A stretch of 64,000 nucleotides of DNA from Sulfurospirillum sp. 1612 (GCF_036556685.1 NZ_CP140614.1:1860001-1924000), one strand, 5' to 3'; shown: positions 1-7,913, counted from the first letter of the stretch. The notes: generated by a model not told the origin, from the sequence alone. Translations and numbers: made by a program.

Positions 1-71
1 TCATACTGAGAATCTGCAAAACTCGGCATAACAAACAGTAACAACATCATGAAGACAATATTTTTCATCAT
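1..71 (-). CDS. Exported protein, 5' end only (runs off window)
   Basis: The reading frame starts at an ATG-ATG pair at 69-71 and 66-68 on the minus strand and is open to the window edge. The 23 visible residues begin MMKN, continue with a hydrophobic core (IVFMMLLLFVM) and reach PSFA-DS, a standard signal peptide with an Ala-X-Ala-like cleavage site, so the product is exported. A strong purine-rich ribosome site (AAGGGGAGGG) lies just upstream. The mature protein is outside the window and its function cannot be told. Its promoter shares a direct-repeat layout with that of the broken lipoprotein gene at 290-772, so both are probably controlled by the neighbouring response regulator. Confidence 0.7.
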   Translation of the reverse strand, partial: MMKNIVFMMLLLFVMPSFADSQY

Positions 72-120
72 TTTCTTGCCCTCCCCTTTAATATTTTTAT
101 CCTTAATATTACTACGAAGG

Positions 121-138
121 CATTGCAAAAGCATTGCA
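121..138 (-). promoter_or_regulatory. Direct-repeat operator upstream of the edge gene
   Basis: CATTGCA occurs twice with an 11-bp period (121-127 and 132-138); on the transcribed strand this reads TGCAATG-N4-TGCAATG. Nine bases downstream on the minus strand is a plausible -10 (TAATAT). The same motif, period and 9-bp distance to a -10 recur at 814-831. Tandem half-sites one helical turn apart are typical of OmpR-family activators, and an OmpR-family regulator is encoded at 834-1505. Assignment to that regulator is inference. Confidence 0.6.
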
Positions 139-142
139 AAAT

Positions 143-178
143 GAACAAATTGTTAATAAATTGTTAATAAAATGTTAA
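143..178. repeat. Short AT-rich tandem repeat
   Basis: Three near copies of an 11-bp unit of the type aaattgttaat follow each other upstream of the regulated promoter. It could be an UP-element-like or AT-rich binding stretch; no function is shown. Confidence 0.4.
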
Positions 179-232
179 TCTGTGATTATGTGTGTCATTT
201 TAGAGAAAGTTTTAAAGAAGCGGTTATCATAC

Positions 233-269
233 AATCGGAAACAAAATCATATGTTTTTTGTTTCCGATT
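233..269 (-). terminator. Hairpin behind the broken lipoprotein gene
   Basis: A perfect 14-bp inverted repeat (AATCGGAAACAAAA at 233-246 and its complement at 256-269, 9-base loop) begins about 20 bases past the stop codon at 290. There is no long U-tract on the minus strand, so it may terminate weakly or stabilise the mRNA end. Confidence 0.5.
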
Positions 270-289
270 TTCAATTGATACACTAGAGG

Positions 290-772
290 TTATTGCCAGC
301 CAGGCAAGCTCTCACCCCACAGTATATCACCTGATAATCCAATCAGTTTATATTTACCTTTGATAGTTTCAAATAATAATCGTGTTGTCCCTGTTTGTCG
401 ATGCTCTTTCGTATTATTAATGATAGTGTAACGTTTATCCCATCTGACATAAAGATAACGCTTGGTACCATCACTGGTGATTTTATCGACCCAATACTGA
501 AACCCAAGAATATGATACGTATTAAAATCTTGTTCTATTGCTTCTTGAAAGGCCATATAATCTTGATGAAATCCACGCCGTGAGACAAAGGTAAAGAATT
601 TTTGTATATTTTGTGCTTGATACTGATTCATCAGTCGTTTAAATGTTTATTCGACTTTGACATAGCTGATGTCTTCTCCTGCAACGATGTTGTTATTTTG
701 TTGTGGTGTTTTCATGCAACCCCATGAAAAAAATAACAAAAACACAATCATCAATATTTTTTTTATCATCAT
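290..772 (-). pseudogene. Small lipoprotein gene interrupted by an in-frame TAA
   Basis: Translation from the ATG at 770-772, with the ribosome site AAGGAGA just upstream, gives a signal peptide (MMIKKILMIVFLLFF), a lipobox-like SWGC and a short linker, then meets TAA at 647-649 after 41 codons. The same frame continues open for another 118 codons to 290, with the next ATG only at 629-631. One C-to-T change (CAA to TAA) explains the break and would give ...VKVE-Q-TFKRLMNQY..., a smooth helix into a compact alpha/beta domain ending ILWGESLPGWQ. I do not recognise the domain; the length and layout resemble small NTF2-like lipoproteins. Alternatives are a sequencing error, stop readthrough, or two separate products. 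It lies downstream of the two-component genes and has its own regulated promoter. Confidence 0.65.
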
Positions 773-813
773 TTTATCTCCTTTTTATGAATCATTCCAT
801 CATACTCAATAGA

Positions 814-831
814 CATTGCAAATTCATTGCA
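814..831 (-). promoter_or_regulatory. Direct-repeat operator upstream of the lipoprotein gene
   Basis: CATTGCA occurs at 814-820 and 825-831, again with an 11-bp period. On the minus strand the motif is followed after exactly 9 bases by TATGAT, a good -10, about 20 bases before the ribosome site of the gene starting at 772. It lies immediately past the stop codon of the response regulator gene. Same arrangement as at 121-138. Confidence 0.6.
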
Positions 832-833
832 TT

Positions 834-1505
834 TTAATCCACAAGTACAATGCGGTAGCCAATCGCAGGCAAAGTTTCTATAAATTTGTATTTTAGTTTT
901 GCTCGCAACCTACTCACAAGTGCCCGAAGCGTATTGACATTATAATCTTTTTCTGGCCAAATATGATTTTCAATATCGTAAAGAGAGACCACCTGATTGG
1001 CCGATTCCATGAGCAATACCAACAGTTCGCTCTCTTTTTTTGTCAATTTTACAAATCCACCCCTATAATAGAGTTGATGCAATTTAGAATCAAAGCGAAA
1101 CTCGTGATCCAATCCAATATCACCTTTTTGTTCCTCTGTATGAGCATTCAAAAACGCGATTTCTATCGCTGCTTTTAGCGCACCAATATCAAAAGGCTTC
1201 ACCAAATAAGCAGATGGGTTTGTCATGATGGCTCTATTGATATCTTCCTCACTATTCAGTGCCGTAATATAAATAATCGGCACATCATGATGCGATTTTA
1301 TCTGTGTTGCCACAGAAATACCATCTTTGGAATCTTTGAGATAGATGTCCATCAATACCAAGTCCGGTTTTGTTTGCGCCTCCAAAGCAATCGCATCATC
1401 AAAATTTGACGCAATGCCAGCAACCGCATAACCTGATGATGTCAGTATCGCAGATAAATCCATCGCCACCAAACTTTCATCTTCCACAATCAAAATCTTT
1501 TTCAT
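834..1505 (-). CDS. OmpR-family response regulator
   Basis: A 223-aa DNA-binding response regulator. The receiver domain (1-120) has the acidic pocket E8/D9, phospho-acceptor D53 (LVLMD), T81 and K103 (YLVKP). The C-terminal half (about 135-222) is a winged-helix trans_reg_C domain with the FVKLTKKESELLVLL start and the LRALVSRLRAKL recognition region. The start is 11 bases after the stop of the histidine kinase gene, so the pair is one operon with the kinase first. Phosphorylation by that kinase is expected. Likely targets are the two direct-repeat promoters at 814-831 and 121-138. The stimulus is unknown. Confidence 0.92.
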   Translation of the reverse strand: MKKILIVEDESLVAMDLSAILTSSGYAVAGIASNFDDAIALEAQTKPDLVLMDIYLKDSKDGISVATQIKSHHDVPIIYITALNSEEDINRAIMTNPSAYLVKPFDIGALKAAIEIAFLNAHTEEQKGDIGLDHEFRFDSKLHQLYYRGGFVKLTKKESELLVLLMESANQVVSLYDIENHIWPEKDYNVNTLRALVSRLRAKLKYKFIETLPAIGYRIVLVD

Positions 1506-1516
1506 ATCTCAATGAC

Positions 1517-3346
1517 TCATCGAGGAAAACAGATGGTATAGTGGGTATGGTTTTGGCTCACGACATCAATCGTCCCATGAAGTTGGCGCACCACCAAAGA
1601 ATCAACCAATTTCAATCCCAATGTTTTGTCTTCTGTCATACTATTATCGAATCCTTTCCCATTATCAAAAATTTTCAACATATACTGATCTCCCTTTTCT
1701 TCTAAACTGATTTCTATCTCGCCTTTATTGTCATCAAAGGCATATTTCAGAGAATTTAGAACCAATTCGTTGATGACCAAACCAACATAAACAGCCTTAT
1801 TTATCGGTAATCTAGTATCAATATGATAGGAAATCTTGATACTTTGAGTCATAAAACTCTCTTTAATCTCTTCGCACAACTCCCTCATGTAAGAATTCAT
1901 ATCAATGTACTCCATCTCATCTGTTGAGCAGAGCATCTCATGACTTCTTGCAATCGAACTCACCCGTGCTTCCAATTTACAAAACTGCTCGATTGCCGGT
2001 TCGTCTTTAATATTATAACGCTGTAATCTTGTGATGGAGAGTATCAGTTGTAGATTATTTTTGACACGGTGATGTAACTCTTTTAACAGTATTGATTTAT
2101 CTTGAAGTGCTCCTTGGAGATCTTTTGTTTTTTGTTTCACTTCTTTTTTAATGAAACTATTCCTGTTTGACATCTCTTCAAAGAGTTTCTGATTTAATAC
2201 TTTTTTCTGCATACTTAAAATATGGATTTTATCGACAAAGGCCAGCAATAAAAAGAGCGCTTCAAAGACCGTCAGCCATAAAATAAGCTCCGGAAAATGA
2301 TGCATCAGTGAAAACAATCCGAGCGCATCAAAGATCATGACCAGATACCCAATAATCAAGAAAATCCAACCGATAATAAAAAATCTTGCCTGCTTGTTGC
2401 CGTGTCGATAGACATAAAACCCACAGAATGTATTGAAAATAACAAAGACAAACCCTGTCACGACAGAGACTTCGGGGACATAAAACCATGGGGTTCCAAA
2501 GAATGGCATCTGTATAATCAAAAATAAAATAATATAATTGTAGATTTTATGAATAATGGGAAATGCCTTGGTCTTGAGAAAATTCTTGGCAAACATCGCT
2601 GCAGCAATAATCATCAACGAGACTTTAGGCACCACGATGAGATTATCAATATACGTGAAGGATTCCGATGTATATAAAGGCAAAAATCCGATGAAAGTCA
2701 ACTGCTGAAAGAGTAAGAAAAACAGATACGTTGCATACAATAGATAACTGACATTTTTCGTATAAAAGAATAGCGTCAAAGAATACAAAAGAAACGCACC
2801 TAAAACACCACTGAGAAAAATGATAGAGACTTGCTCATTCCATTCTTGTTGTTCCACCGTTTTTCGGTCCATCATGTGGATACCAAATTGCAATGCTGTG
2901 GTTGTATTTTGAATCTTAATATAGATCTCTTTATGCTGCTTGGGGGCGAGATGGAAGTGATAATAGGGATAAATATATTTTTGTGATGGGGTAATATGTA
3001 GCATCCCTCGCTCATGAGGGCGATACCCATCACTTGAATCATAAAACACGACATGTTCTAAGAGGGGATTATTGATTTTGATGATGGGCTTGAGTGTTTT
3101 GGTTGTGGTATTGACACAGTATAACTTCACCCAAACGCGCTTTGTTTGGGTGAAGCCTAGATTAATATGCTCATCTTTAAAATCACGAAAATGTTGAGTT
3201 TTTCGTACGGCATTGAGATCAAGAGGTGCTGATGTGATAAAAATTTGTGACGTACATATAGGAGCGACGCGCGTTTTATCATGATTCACATTGGTAGCAA
3301 AACATGCTATTGTGAAGATGGCCCACAAAACTATTATTTTTTTCAA
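1517..3346 (-). CDS. 7TM-DISM sensor histidine kinase (HisKA_2 type)
   Basis: A 609-aa membrane kinase. Residues 1-17 are a signal peptide; 25-165 form a periplasmic 7TMR-DISMED2-like beta domain; 173-385 contain about seven hydrophobic helices; a coiled coil follows to about 420. The dimerisation/phospho-acceptor region carries ELHHRVKNNLQ with the phosphorylated His at 425 or 426, the HisKA_2 version. The ATPase domain has an N box (VINELVLNSLKYAF, about 524-537) and G boxes DNGKGF (561-566) and LGLKLV (576-581). Translation starts at a TTG (3344-3346) after an AGGTG ribosome site. DISM domains commonly sense extracellular ligands such as carbohydrates; the ligand here is unknown. The partner is the regulator just downstream. 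Confidence 0.9.
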   Translation of the reverse strand: MKKIIVLWAIFTIACFATNVNHDKTRVAPICTSQIFITSAPLDLNAVRKTQHFRDFKDEHINLGFTQTKRVWVKLYCVNTTTKTLKPIIKINNPLLEHVVFYDSSDGYRPHERGMLHITPSQKYIYPYYHFHLAPKQHKEIYIKIQNTTTALQFGIHMMDRKTVEQQEWNEQVSIIFLSGVLGAFLLYSLTLFFYTKNVSYLLYATYLFFLLFQQLTFIGFLPLYTSESFTYIDNLIVVPKVSLMIIAAAMFAKNFLKTKAFPIIHKIYNYIILFLIIQMPFFGTPWFYVPEVSVVTGFVFVIFNTFCGFYVYRHGNKQARFFIIGWIFLIIGYLVMIFDALGLFSLMHHFPELILWLTVFEALFLLLAFVDKIHILSMQKKVLNQKLFEEMSNRNSFIKKEVKQKTKDLQGALQDKSILLKELHHRVKNNLQLILSITRLQRYNIKDEPAIEQFCKLEARVSSIARSHEMLCSTDEMEYIDMNSYMRELCEEIKESFMTQSIKISYHIDTRLPINKAVYVGLVINELVLNSLKYAFDDNKGEIEISLEEKGDQYMLKIFDNGKGFDNSMTEDKTLGLKLVDSLVVRQLHGTIDVVSQNHTHYTICFPR

Positions 3347-3411
3347 TCAACACACCTAAGTAAGATATTGATCTATTTTACATAAATACTCCTTAAATCA
3401 TTTTACATTTC

Positions 3412-4797
3412 TTACTCTTTGGGTCCAATCATATCTTCAGGTTTGACGATAGTATCAAATTCCTCAGCACTCAATAAGCCAGATTCTAAGGCAGACTCTC
3501 GCAAACTGATGCCTTTTTTATGCGCATTTTTAGCGATTTTGGCCGCATTTTCATAGCCAATATGTGGATTTAAAGCTGTCACGAGCATCAGCGAATTGTG
3601 CAGATTAAAATCAATCTTCTCAGGAATCGGCTCCAACCCCACAGCACAATGATCATTGAAAGATCGCAATACATCACTCAAAAGACGTACCGATTGCAAA
3701 TAGGCATTGATTAAGACCGGTTTAAAGACATTGAGTTGAAAATTGCCTTGACTGGCCGCCATTGCAATGGTTGTGTCATTTCCAAAAACCTGACAGGTCA
3801 CCATCGTCACGGCTTCTGCTTGTGTGGGATTGACTTTGCCTGGCATAATCGAGCTTCCCGGTTCATTTTCAGGGATTTTATACTCTCCAATACCGCATCT
3901 TGGGCCCGAACTGAGCCATCTGACATCATTGGCGATTTTCATCATATCAGCCGCCAATGCTTTGAGCGCACCGTGAGAAAAAGCCAACCCATCATGACTG
4001 GTGAGGGCATGGAATTTATTTGGAGCGGTAATATACTCTTTTTGTGTAAAACTACTAATCTCCTCAGCAACCATTTCACCGAGTTTCGGATGCGCATTGA
4101 GCCCAGTTCCTACAGCCGTACCTCCAAGTGCCAATTCTCGAAGAGGTGGGAGGGAGACCATAATCATCTCTTGGGTTTTTTTGAGCATCTCTACCCATCC
4201 GCTCATCTCTTGTCCCACACTCAGCGGCGTGGCATCTTGCAAATGGGTTCTTCCTATCTTTACGAGAGATTGGTATTGTTCTGATTTTTGTGTTAATGTT
4301 GTCTTTAAAAGCTCAATACTAGGCAACAGTGCATCTTCTAATTCCATCACTGCGGCGATGTGCATGGCTGTGGGAAACGTGTCATTGGAGCTTTGAGATT
4401 TATTGACATCATCATTGGGATGGACCCGCTTCTCTTTTCTAAAATCACCTCCCATTTTATTGGTCGCAATATTGGCAATCACTTCGTTGACATTCATATT
4501 CGTCTGTGTACCGCTTCCGGTTTGCCAAATACTCAAAGGGAACTCTTTGTCATGTTCACCCTCTAAAATCTCATCACACGCCAATACAATCGCGCGAGTC
4601 TTCTTTTCATCAAGCTTTCCCAAACGATTATTAACAATAGCAACAGAGCGCTTCAAAATAGCAAAAGCATAAATAATACTTTTTGGCATCTTTTCCTCGC
4701 CGATTTTAAAGTTCATCAAACTTCGAGCACTTTGCGCACCCCATAAGGCATTTTCAGGGACTTCTATCTCTCCCATCGTATCTTTTTCTATTCTCAT
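3412..4797 (-). CDS. fumC: Class II fumarate hydratase
   Basis: A 461-aa soluble enzyme that interconverts fumarate and L-malate in the TCA cycle. It carries the fumarase/aspartase signature GSSIMPGKVNP at 314-324, the SQSSNDTFPTAMH region (133-145), GRTHLQDATP (182-191) and WQTGSGTQTNMN (91-102), at the normal length for the class. Aspartase is the closest alternative, but the TGSGTQTNMN stretch and the length fit fumarase. A good ribosome site (AAGGAGC) precedes the ATG. It is monocistronic, with an FNR-type palindrome 34 bases upstream. Many Campylobacterota use FumC in the oxidative or reductive TCA cycle. Confidence 0.95.
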   Translation of the reverse strand: MRIEKDTMGEIEVPENALWGAQSARSLMNFKIGEEKMPKSIIYAFAILKRSVAIVNNRLGKLDEKKTRAIVLACDEILEGEHDKEFPLSIWQTGSGTQTNMNVNEVIANIATNKMGGDFRKEKRVHPNDDVNKSQSSNDTFPTAMHIAAVMELEDALLPSIELLKTTLTQKSEQYQSLVKIGRTHLQDATPLSVGQEMSGWVEMLKKTQEMIMVSLPPLRELALGGTAVGTGLNAHPKLGEMVAEEISSFTQKEYITAPNKFHALTSHDGLAFSHGALKALAADMMKIANDVRWLSSGPRCGIGEYKIPENEPGSSIMPGKVNPTQAEAVTMVTCQVFGNDTTIAMAASQGNFQLNVFKPVLINAYLQSVRLLSDVLRSFNDHCAVGLEPIPEKIDFNLHNSLMLVTALNPHIGYENAAKIAKNAHKKGISLRESALESGLLSAEEFDTIVKPEDMIGPKE

Positions 4798-4830
4798 GAT
4801 AAAGCTCCTTATATCTATAAAATAATAGAT

Positions 4831-4844
4831 TTGATTATAATCAA
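4831..4844 (-). promoter_or_regulatory. FNR/CRP-type palindrome over the fumC promoter
   Basis: TTGATTATAATCAA is a perfect TTGAT-N4-ATCAA box. It contains TATAAT, which could itself be the fumC -10, giving a 5' UTR of about 30 bases. If so, a bound FNR-like protein would block transcription. Chance origin from an AT-rich -10 flanked by matching bases is possible. Confidence 0.5.
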
Positions 4845-4895
4845 AAAGAATAAACTTAAATTAAATGTAATGCTGTGTAAAAAGTGAGGAGGAGG

Positions 4896-4926
4896 TGTTA
4901 CGCCAAGTAAAAGACTTAGCGTAACA
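4896..4926 (-). terminator. Hairpin terminator behind the rhodanese gene
   Basis: Arms of 13 bp (TGTTACGC.AAGT at 4896-4908 and its near-complement at 4914-4926, one G-U wobble, 5-base loop) begin 8 bases past the stop of the rhodanese gene. A T-rich run follows only after about 12 bases. Confidence 0.6.
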
Positions 4927-4933
4927 TGTGTTT

Positions 4934-5830
4934 TTAATTTGCTACAGGGAGTGAAGTTCGAGAGTATTCATACATAGAACCGTCAAAATCACCAACATTT
5001 TTCACACCGGCTAAAAACTTAGCAGCAAACCACGTACCAGTTGCTAAGTGACCTGTGTTACAATAAGTAATGATAGGTTTGTTCAATGCAACGCCCGCTT
5101 TTTTGAAAATAGCTTTGGCTTCAGCAGGACTTACCATTTTAAAGAGTTTGCCATCTTTTTTTGTGAAATAGTAAGCAGAAACTTTTTTAGCACCTTCAAT
5201 ATGGCCATGTCGTACCAATCGTTTGTCGGTATCTTTGCCCACATAATGAGCTTCTTCTCTGGCATCAACCAATTGTGCATTTTTATTCACAAGCGCACTT
5301 TTGATATCGACCAAACTTTTAACATTTGAACTATAAAATTTCTTGACTTTAAAGTTACCTTTTTTAGCCATTGTTGGAGTTGTCGTCAACTTTTGACCAT
5401 GGGCAACCCATGCTTCGATACCACCATCTAAAATCGCAACTTTTCGCATACCATATACCCAAGCAGTCCAAAATCCTCGTGTCATATCTGAGTATTTTTT
5501 GCTAGCTTTGACATGTGATACAAAAACAACGGTACTGTTATTTGAAATACCCGCATTGCTAAAAAGTTGTGATACTTGTGTAGGAGTATCAAGAAGGGCT
5601 TTAATATTACCAGCACGTCCTAAGAAAAACTTCTCTTTTGGTATATTAACAGCACCAGGAATATGACCCATTTTATACTCTTTTGGGCTACTAACATCAA
5701 CAATCACGACATGCTTCGCATTTTTGCTCAACCATGCAGCTGATACGACATGATTTTTAGGAACACTGACGGCAAATGATGGAATCACCATCATAGCAAC
5801 TAATACTAAAACTGAAAAAAACTTTTTCAT
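4934..5830 (-). CDS. Exported two-domain rhodanese-type sulfurtransferase
   Basis: A 298-aa protein with an N-terminal signal peptide (residues 1-20, ending PSFAVS) and two tandem rhodanese domains (about 24-150 and 165-295). The C-terminal domain carries the catalytic Cys257 in TYCNTGHLATG, a thiosulfate/3-mercaptopyruvate sulfurtransferase-type loop; the N-terminal domain has no Cys at the matching place and is structural. It therefore probably moves sulfane sulfur to thiol acceptors in the periplasm. It lies downstream of two YeeE/YedE transporter genes and a small anchored protein on the same strand, behind a terminator-like hairpin at 5860-5905, so it may be expressed by partial readthrough or from a promoter within that hairpin region. 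Confidence 0.88.
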   Translation of the reverse strand: MKKFFSVLVLVAMMVIPSFAVSVPKNHVVSAAWLSKNAKHVVIVDVSSPKEYKMGHIPGAVNIPKEKFFLGRAGNIKALLDTPTQVSQLFSNAGISNNSTVVFVSHVKASKKYSDMTRGFWTAWVYGMRKVAILDGGIEAWVAHGQKLTTTPTMAKKGNFKVKKFYSSNVKSLVDIKSALVNKNAQLVDAREEAHYVGKDTDKRLVRHGHIEGAKKVSAYYFTKKDGKLFKMVSPAEAKAIFKKAGVALNKPIITYCNTGHLATGTWFAAKFLAGVKNVGDFDGSMYEYSRTSLPVAN

Positions 5831-5859
5831 ATTTACTCCTTGAATTTTACATTATCCAC

Positions 5860-5905
5860 AAAAAAAATCAGCCAATACTGACTTATCTTGTGGATAAAGT
5901 CTTGG
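5860..5905 (-). terminator. Intrinsic terminator between the small anchored protein gene and the rhodanese gene
   Basis: On the minus strand CCAAGACTTTATC, loop CACAA, then GATAAGTC...TTGG forms a stem with a small bulge, followed by CTGA and a run of eight T (5860-5867). This is the best intrinsic terminator in the region. It ends only about 30 bases before the rhodanese start codon. Two TTATCCACA sequences in inverted orientation (5852-5860 and 5889-5897) fall at its ends. Confidence 0.65.
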
Positions 5906-5960
5906 CAAAATTATAATCTTACAATAGAGATAAGCTATTAATATCCGCTAATCTCGACGC

Positions 5961-6302
5961 TTAACATCCCATATCGGCACTGTCATCTTCTGACATATCA
6001 GGTGCCGGTGCTACAGGTGCTGCTGTTTCTTGGGTAGCCGGTTTATATTTGGCTTCCATTACTTTGTTATAAGCATCAAATCCTGCTGTTCCTTTTGGAT
6101 TGGCGCTAATCGCCAATTTGGCATATTTTAAAGCACTACTAATATCACCGTTTTGAAGTGCTGTGTCTGATTTACTCACATATTCTGTCGTTAATTTTTT
6201 TTGATTGGCGATAATGGTTTCTCCATTACTCGACACTACAAAAGATAACACAATGGCGGCGACCAATAATCCGGCACCGACTATCATGGATAAAAATTTC
6301 AT
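5961..6302 (-). CDS. Small membrane-anchored protein ending in cysteine
   Basis: 113 aa from the chosen ATG at 6302, which has a GAGGGG ribosome site and lies 4 bases after the stop of the upstream gene; an ATG six codons earlier overlaps that gene and has no better site. Residues 4-24 are a single hydrophobic anchor with a short N-terminus; the rest is predicted outside the cytoplasm, with a helical TPR-like segment (SDTALQNGDISSALKYAKLAI), an Ala/Pro-rich linker and the tail DDSADMGC, so Cys is the last residue and the only Cys. I do not recognise the family. Its place between sulfur-transport YeeE genes and a rhodanese gene suggests a role in sulfur relay, which is inference. Confidence 0.75.
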   Translation of the reverse strand: MKFLSMIVGAGLLVAAIVLSFVVSSNGETIIANQKKLTTEYVSKSDTALQNGDISSALKYAKLAISANPKGTAGFDAYNKVMEAKYKPATQETAAPVAPAPDMSEDDSADMGC

Positions 6303-6306
6303 ACTA

Positions 6307-6930
6307 TTATTTCCCCTCATTCTTATTAATGGTTGATTTCATAACATTCATAAACACACCCAAACATATCGCCATGACAATGGTCACGAGATAAGAGGTC
6401 GTGTACATATTACCGCCTACTAATTTGTCAATCGTATAGCGTCCGATATATCCTGAATTGGCAAAATCTGCAATTTTATCATACTCAATAAAGTAAAAAT
6501 ACATACCGCTGAGCATACCGAGCATAAATACAGCCGCATCAATCTTGCCTGATGCAAACCCAACGACTGCAGTACCAGGACACCAGCCTGCCATCACCAT
6601 ACCAGCGCCAAATATCGCACCTCCGACTAAGTATGGCCAAACATACACCAACGGAATAAACATTTGATCATAATCAACCCAACCAAAATACGATGCAATC
6701 ACAATCCACGTGGCTGCTGTGACGATAGCGGAAATCATCGTCTGCGAAACCCTTAGATTTTTAAAGTGAAAGATTGCTGCTATAACTTTTGAATTTCCAA
6801 AGCCAACACGCTCAAGAATAAATCCAAAAAACATTCCAAGAATCAAACCATATAATAGATTCGTATTGCCATCAATAGAGCCAGTTGTAAACAAGGGATA
6901 CATCGGTGTTGCTTCTGCTATCATGACCAC
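6307..6930 (-). CDS. YeeE/YedE-family sulfur transporter subunit (second half)
   Basis: A 207-aa membrane protein of the YeeE/YedE (DUF395, sulf_transp) family, with about five or six hydrophobic helices. The family motif is GWCPGTAVVGFASGK with Cys117, matching the pore cysteines that pass thiosulfate or sulfide in characterised YeeE/TsuA. It overlaps the upstream half-transporter gene by 10 bases, so the two are translationally coupled and probably form one two-subunit carrier (PmpA/PmpB-like). It likely imports or exchanges a reduced sulfur compound across the inner membrane for the rhodanese. The substrate cannot be told from sequence. Confidence 0.85.
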   Translation of the reverse strand: MVMIAEATPMYPLFTTGSIDGNTNLLYGLILGMFFGFILERVGFGNSKVIAAIFHFKNLRVSQTMISAIVTAATWIVIASYFGWVDYDQMFIPLVYVWPYLVGGAIFGAGMVMAGWCPGTAVVGFASGKIDAAVFMLGMLSGMYFYFIEYDKIADFANSGYIGRYTIDKLVGGNMYTTSYLVTIVMAICLGVFMNVMKSTINKNEGK

Positions 6931-7430
6931 TGCTTTTTAAATAATGGCGCCAGTAAAAATCCCGCACCAAAGGCTGCTATCATGAAAATCCAAGCACCTA
7001 CTGAAAATGACGCAGCCCCATCTAAGGCTTGTCCACTGGTACATCCACGAGCTAAACGTGTCGCAGGTCCGATTAAAAATCCACCGAAAAACGCCCAAAA
7101 CAATCGCTTTGATGCAGAATAATTCTCACCGCGCTCAATGCTTTGTTTGATGCGTCCTGCCATCGCCGCACTAATAAAACCGCCTAAAAAGACACCCACC
7201 ACTTCGACAACTGTCCAGTTTGCCAAAGCATTGCCGTGTTTTAGGTAAGCTCCGGCATAACCATTTGCGGCAAAAGTGGCATCATACAAGTAAGCAAGTT
7301 GTGCACTCACTCGCGCAAAAGCACCACTCGCACCCAATCCCTGCCCCGCTACTATAAAGCTCACAAATAGCAAGGTGCCGAGAAAAAATCCTCCAACAAG
7401 AGGATGCCAATATCTCTGTTCTTTATTCAT
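6921..7430 (-). CDS. YeeE/YedE-family sulfur transporter subunit (first half)
   Basis: A 169-aa membrane protein with about four hydrophobic helices. The second conserved cysteine motif of the YeeE/YedE family is present as LARGCTSGQALDGAASFS (Cys130). Full-length YeeE has both halves in one chain; here they are separate genes overlapping by 10 bases (6921-6930). The start overlaps the stop of the MarR gene by 4 bases (ATGA), so marR, both halves and the small anchored protein form a tight operon. Confidence 0.85.
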   Translation of the reverse strand: MNKEQRYWHPLVGGFFLGTLLFVSFIVAGQGLGASGAFARVSAQLAYLYDATFAANGYAGAYLKHGNALANWTVVEVVGVFLGGFISAAMAGRIKQSIERGENYSASKRLFWAFFGGFLIGPATRLARGCTSGQALDGAASFSVGAWIFMIAAFGAGFLLAPLFKKQWS

Positions 7431-7903
7431 TTTAAGTTTTCCTTTTGATTTTCTAAAAATTCATCAAGTATCTGTTCAAACTTTTTCAAATTCGTAAACA
7501 AGCTTTTTATCTCCTCTTCATCTTTTAGCATTGAGAGTATCTCTTCATGATATTTTATATATTTCTCTCGTACTTCAGTCGCATATTCTCTACCTTTTTT
7601 TGTCAACGTGACTTTGATAATACGTCTGTCTTTATTGGAAATTTTTCGCTGAATGTAGCCTTTTGATTCCAGATTGTTTAACAAATTGGTAATGCGTGAG
7701 GGGGTGAGTTCCATATTGTCAGCTAACTCTTTGACTTGTAGGAATGTTGTTTTAAGCAGATATCTAAGACATCGAAATTGTATCGGGCTTAGATTAATCG
7801 TTGCACAAAATAATGCCTCCTTAGCGGTGCACATTTTTTGCATATTAAAAGTGAGTTTAGAAATCTCATCTGCGTATTGCTCAAGACTCTTATCTTCAAT
7901 CAT
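7427..7903 (-). CDS. MarR-family transcriptional regulator
   Basis: A 158-aa winged-helix regulator. The central region (about 45-115) has the MarR pattern: KELADNMELTPSRITNLLNNLESKGYIQRKISNKDRRIIKVTLTKKG in outline, with the D-x-R wing (NKDRRI). It is the first gene of the sulfur-transport operon. Cysteines occur early in the chain (MCTAKEALFCATI), which could allow redox or reactive-sulfur sensing, but that is inference. A palindrome at 7914-7934, between the -10 region and the start codon, is a likely autoregulatory operator. Confidence 0.88.
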   Translation of the reverse strand: MIEDKSLEQYADEISKLTFNMQKMCTAKEALFCATINLSPIQFRCLRYLLKTTFLQVKELADNMELTPSRITNLLNNLESKGYIQRKISNKDRRIIKVTLTKKGREYATEVREKYIKYHEEILSMLKDEEEIKSLFTNLKKFEQILDEFLENQKENLK

Positions 7904-7913
7904 TTACAACCTC

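Noticed and set aside
3736-4672. Four overlapping plus-strand open frames across the fumC gene
   Set aside because: They lie antisense to a confidently identified fumarase, have no ribosome sites and no recognisable domains; they are shadows of its codon bias.
5852-5897. Possible replication origin from the DnaA-box pair
   Set aside because: Only two boxes, no AT-rich unwinding region, no dnaA, dnaN or ruvC nearby, and the layout is explained by a terminator. Kept as a finding but not called an origin.
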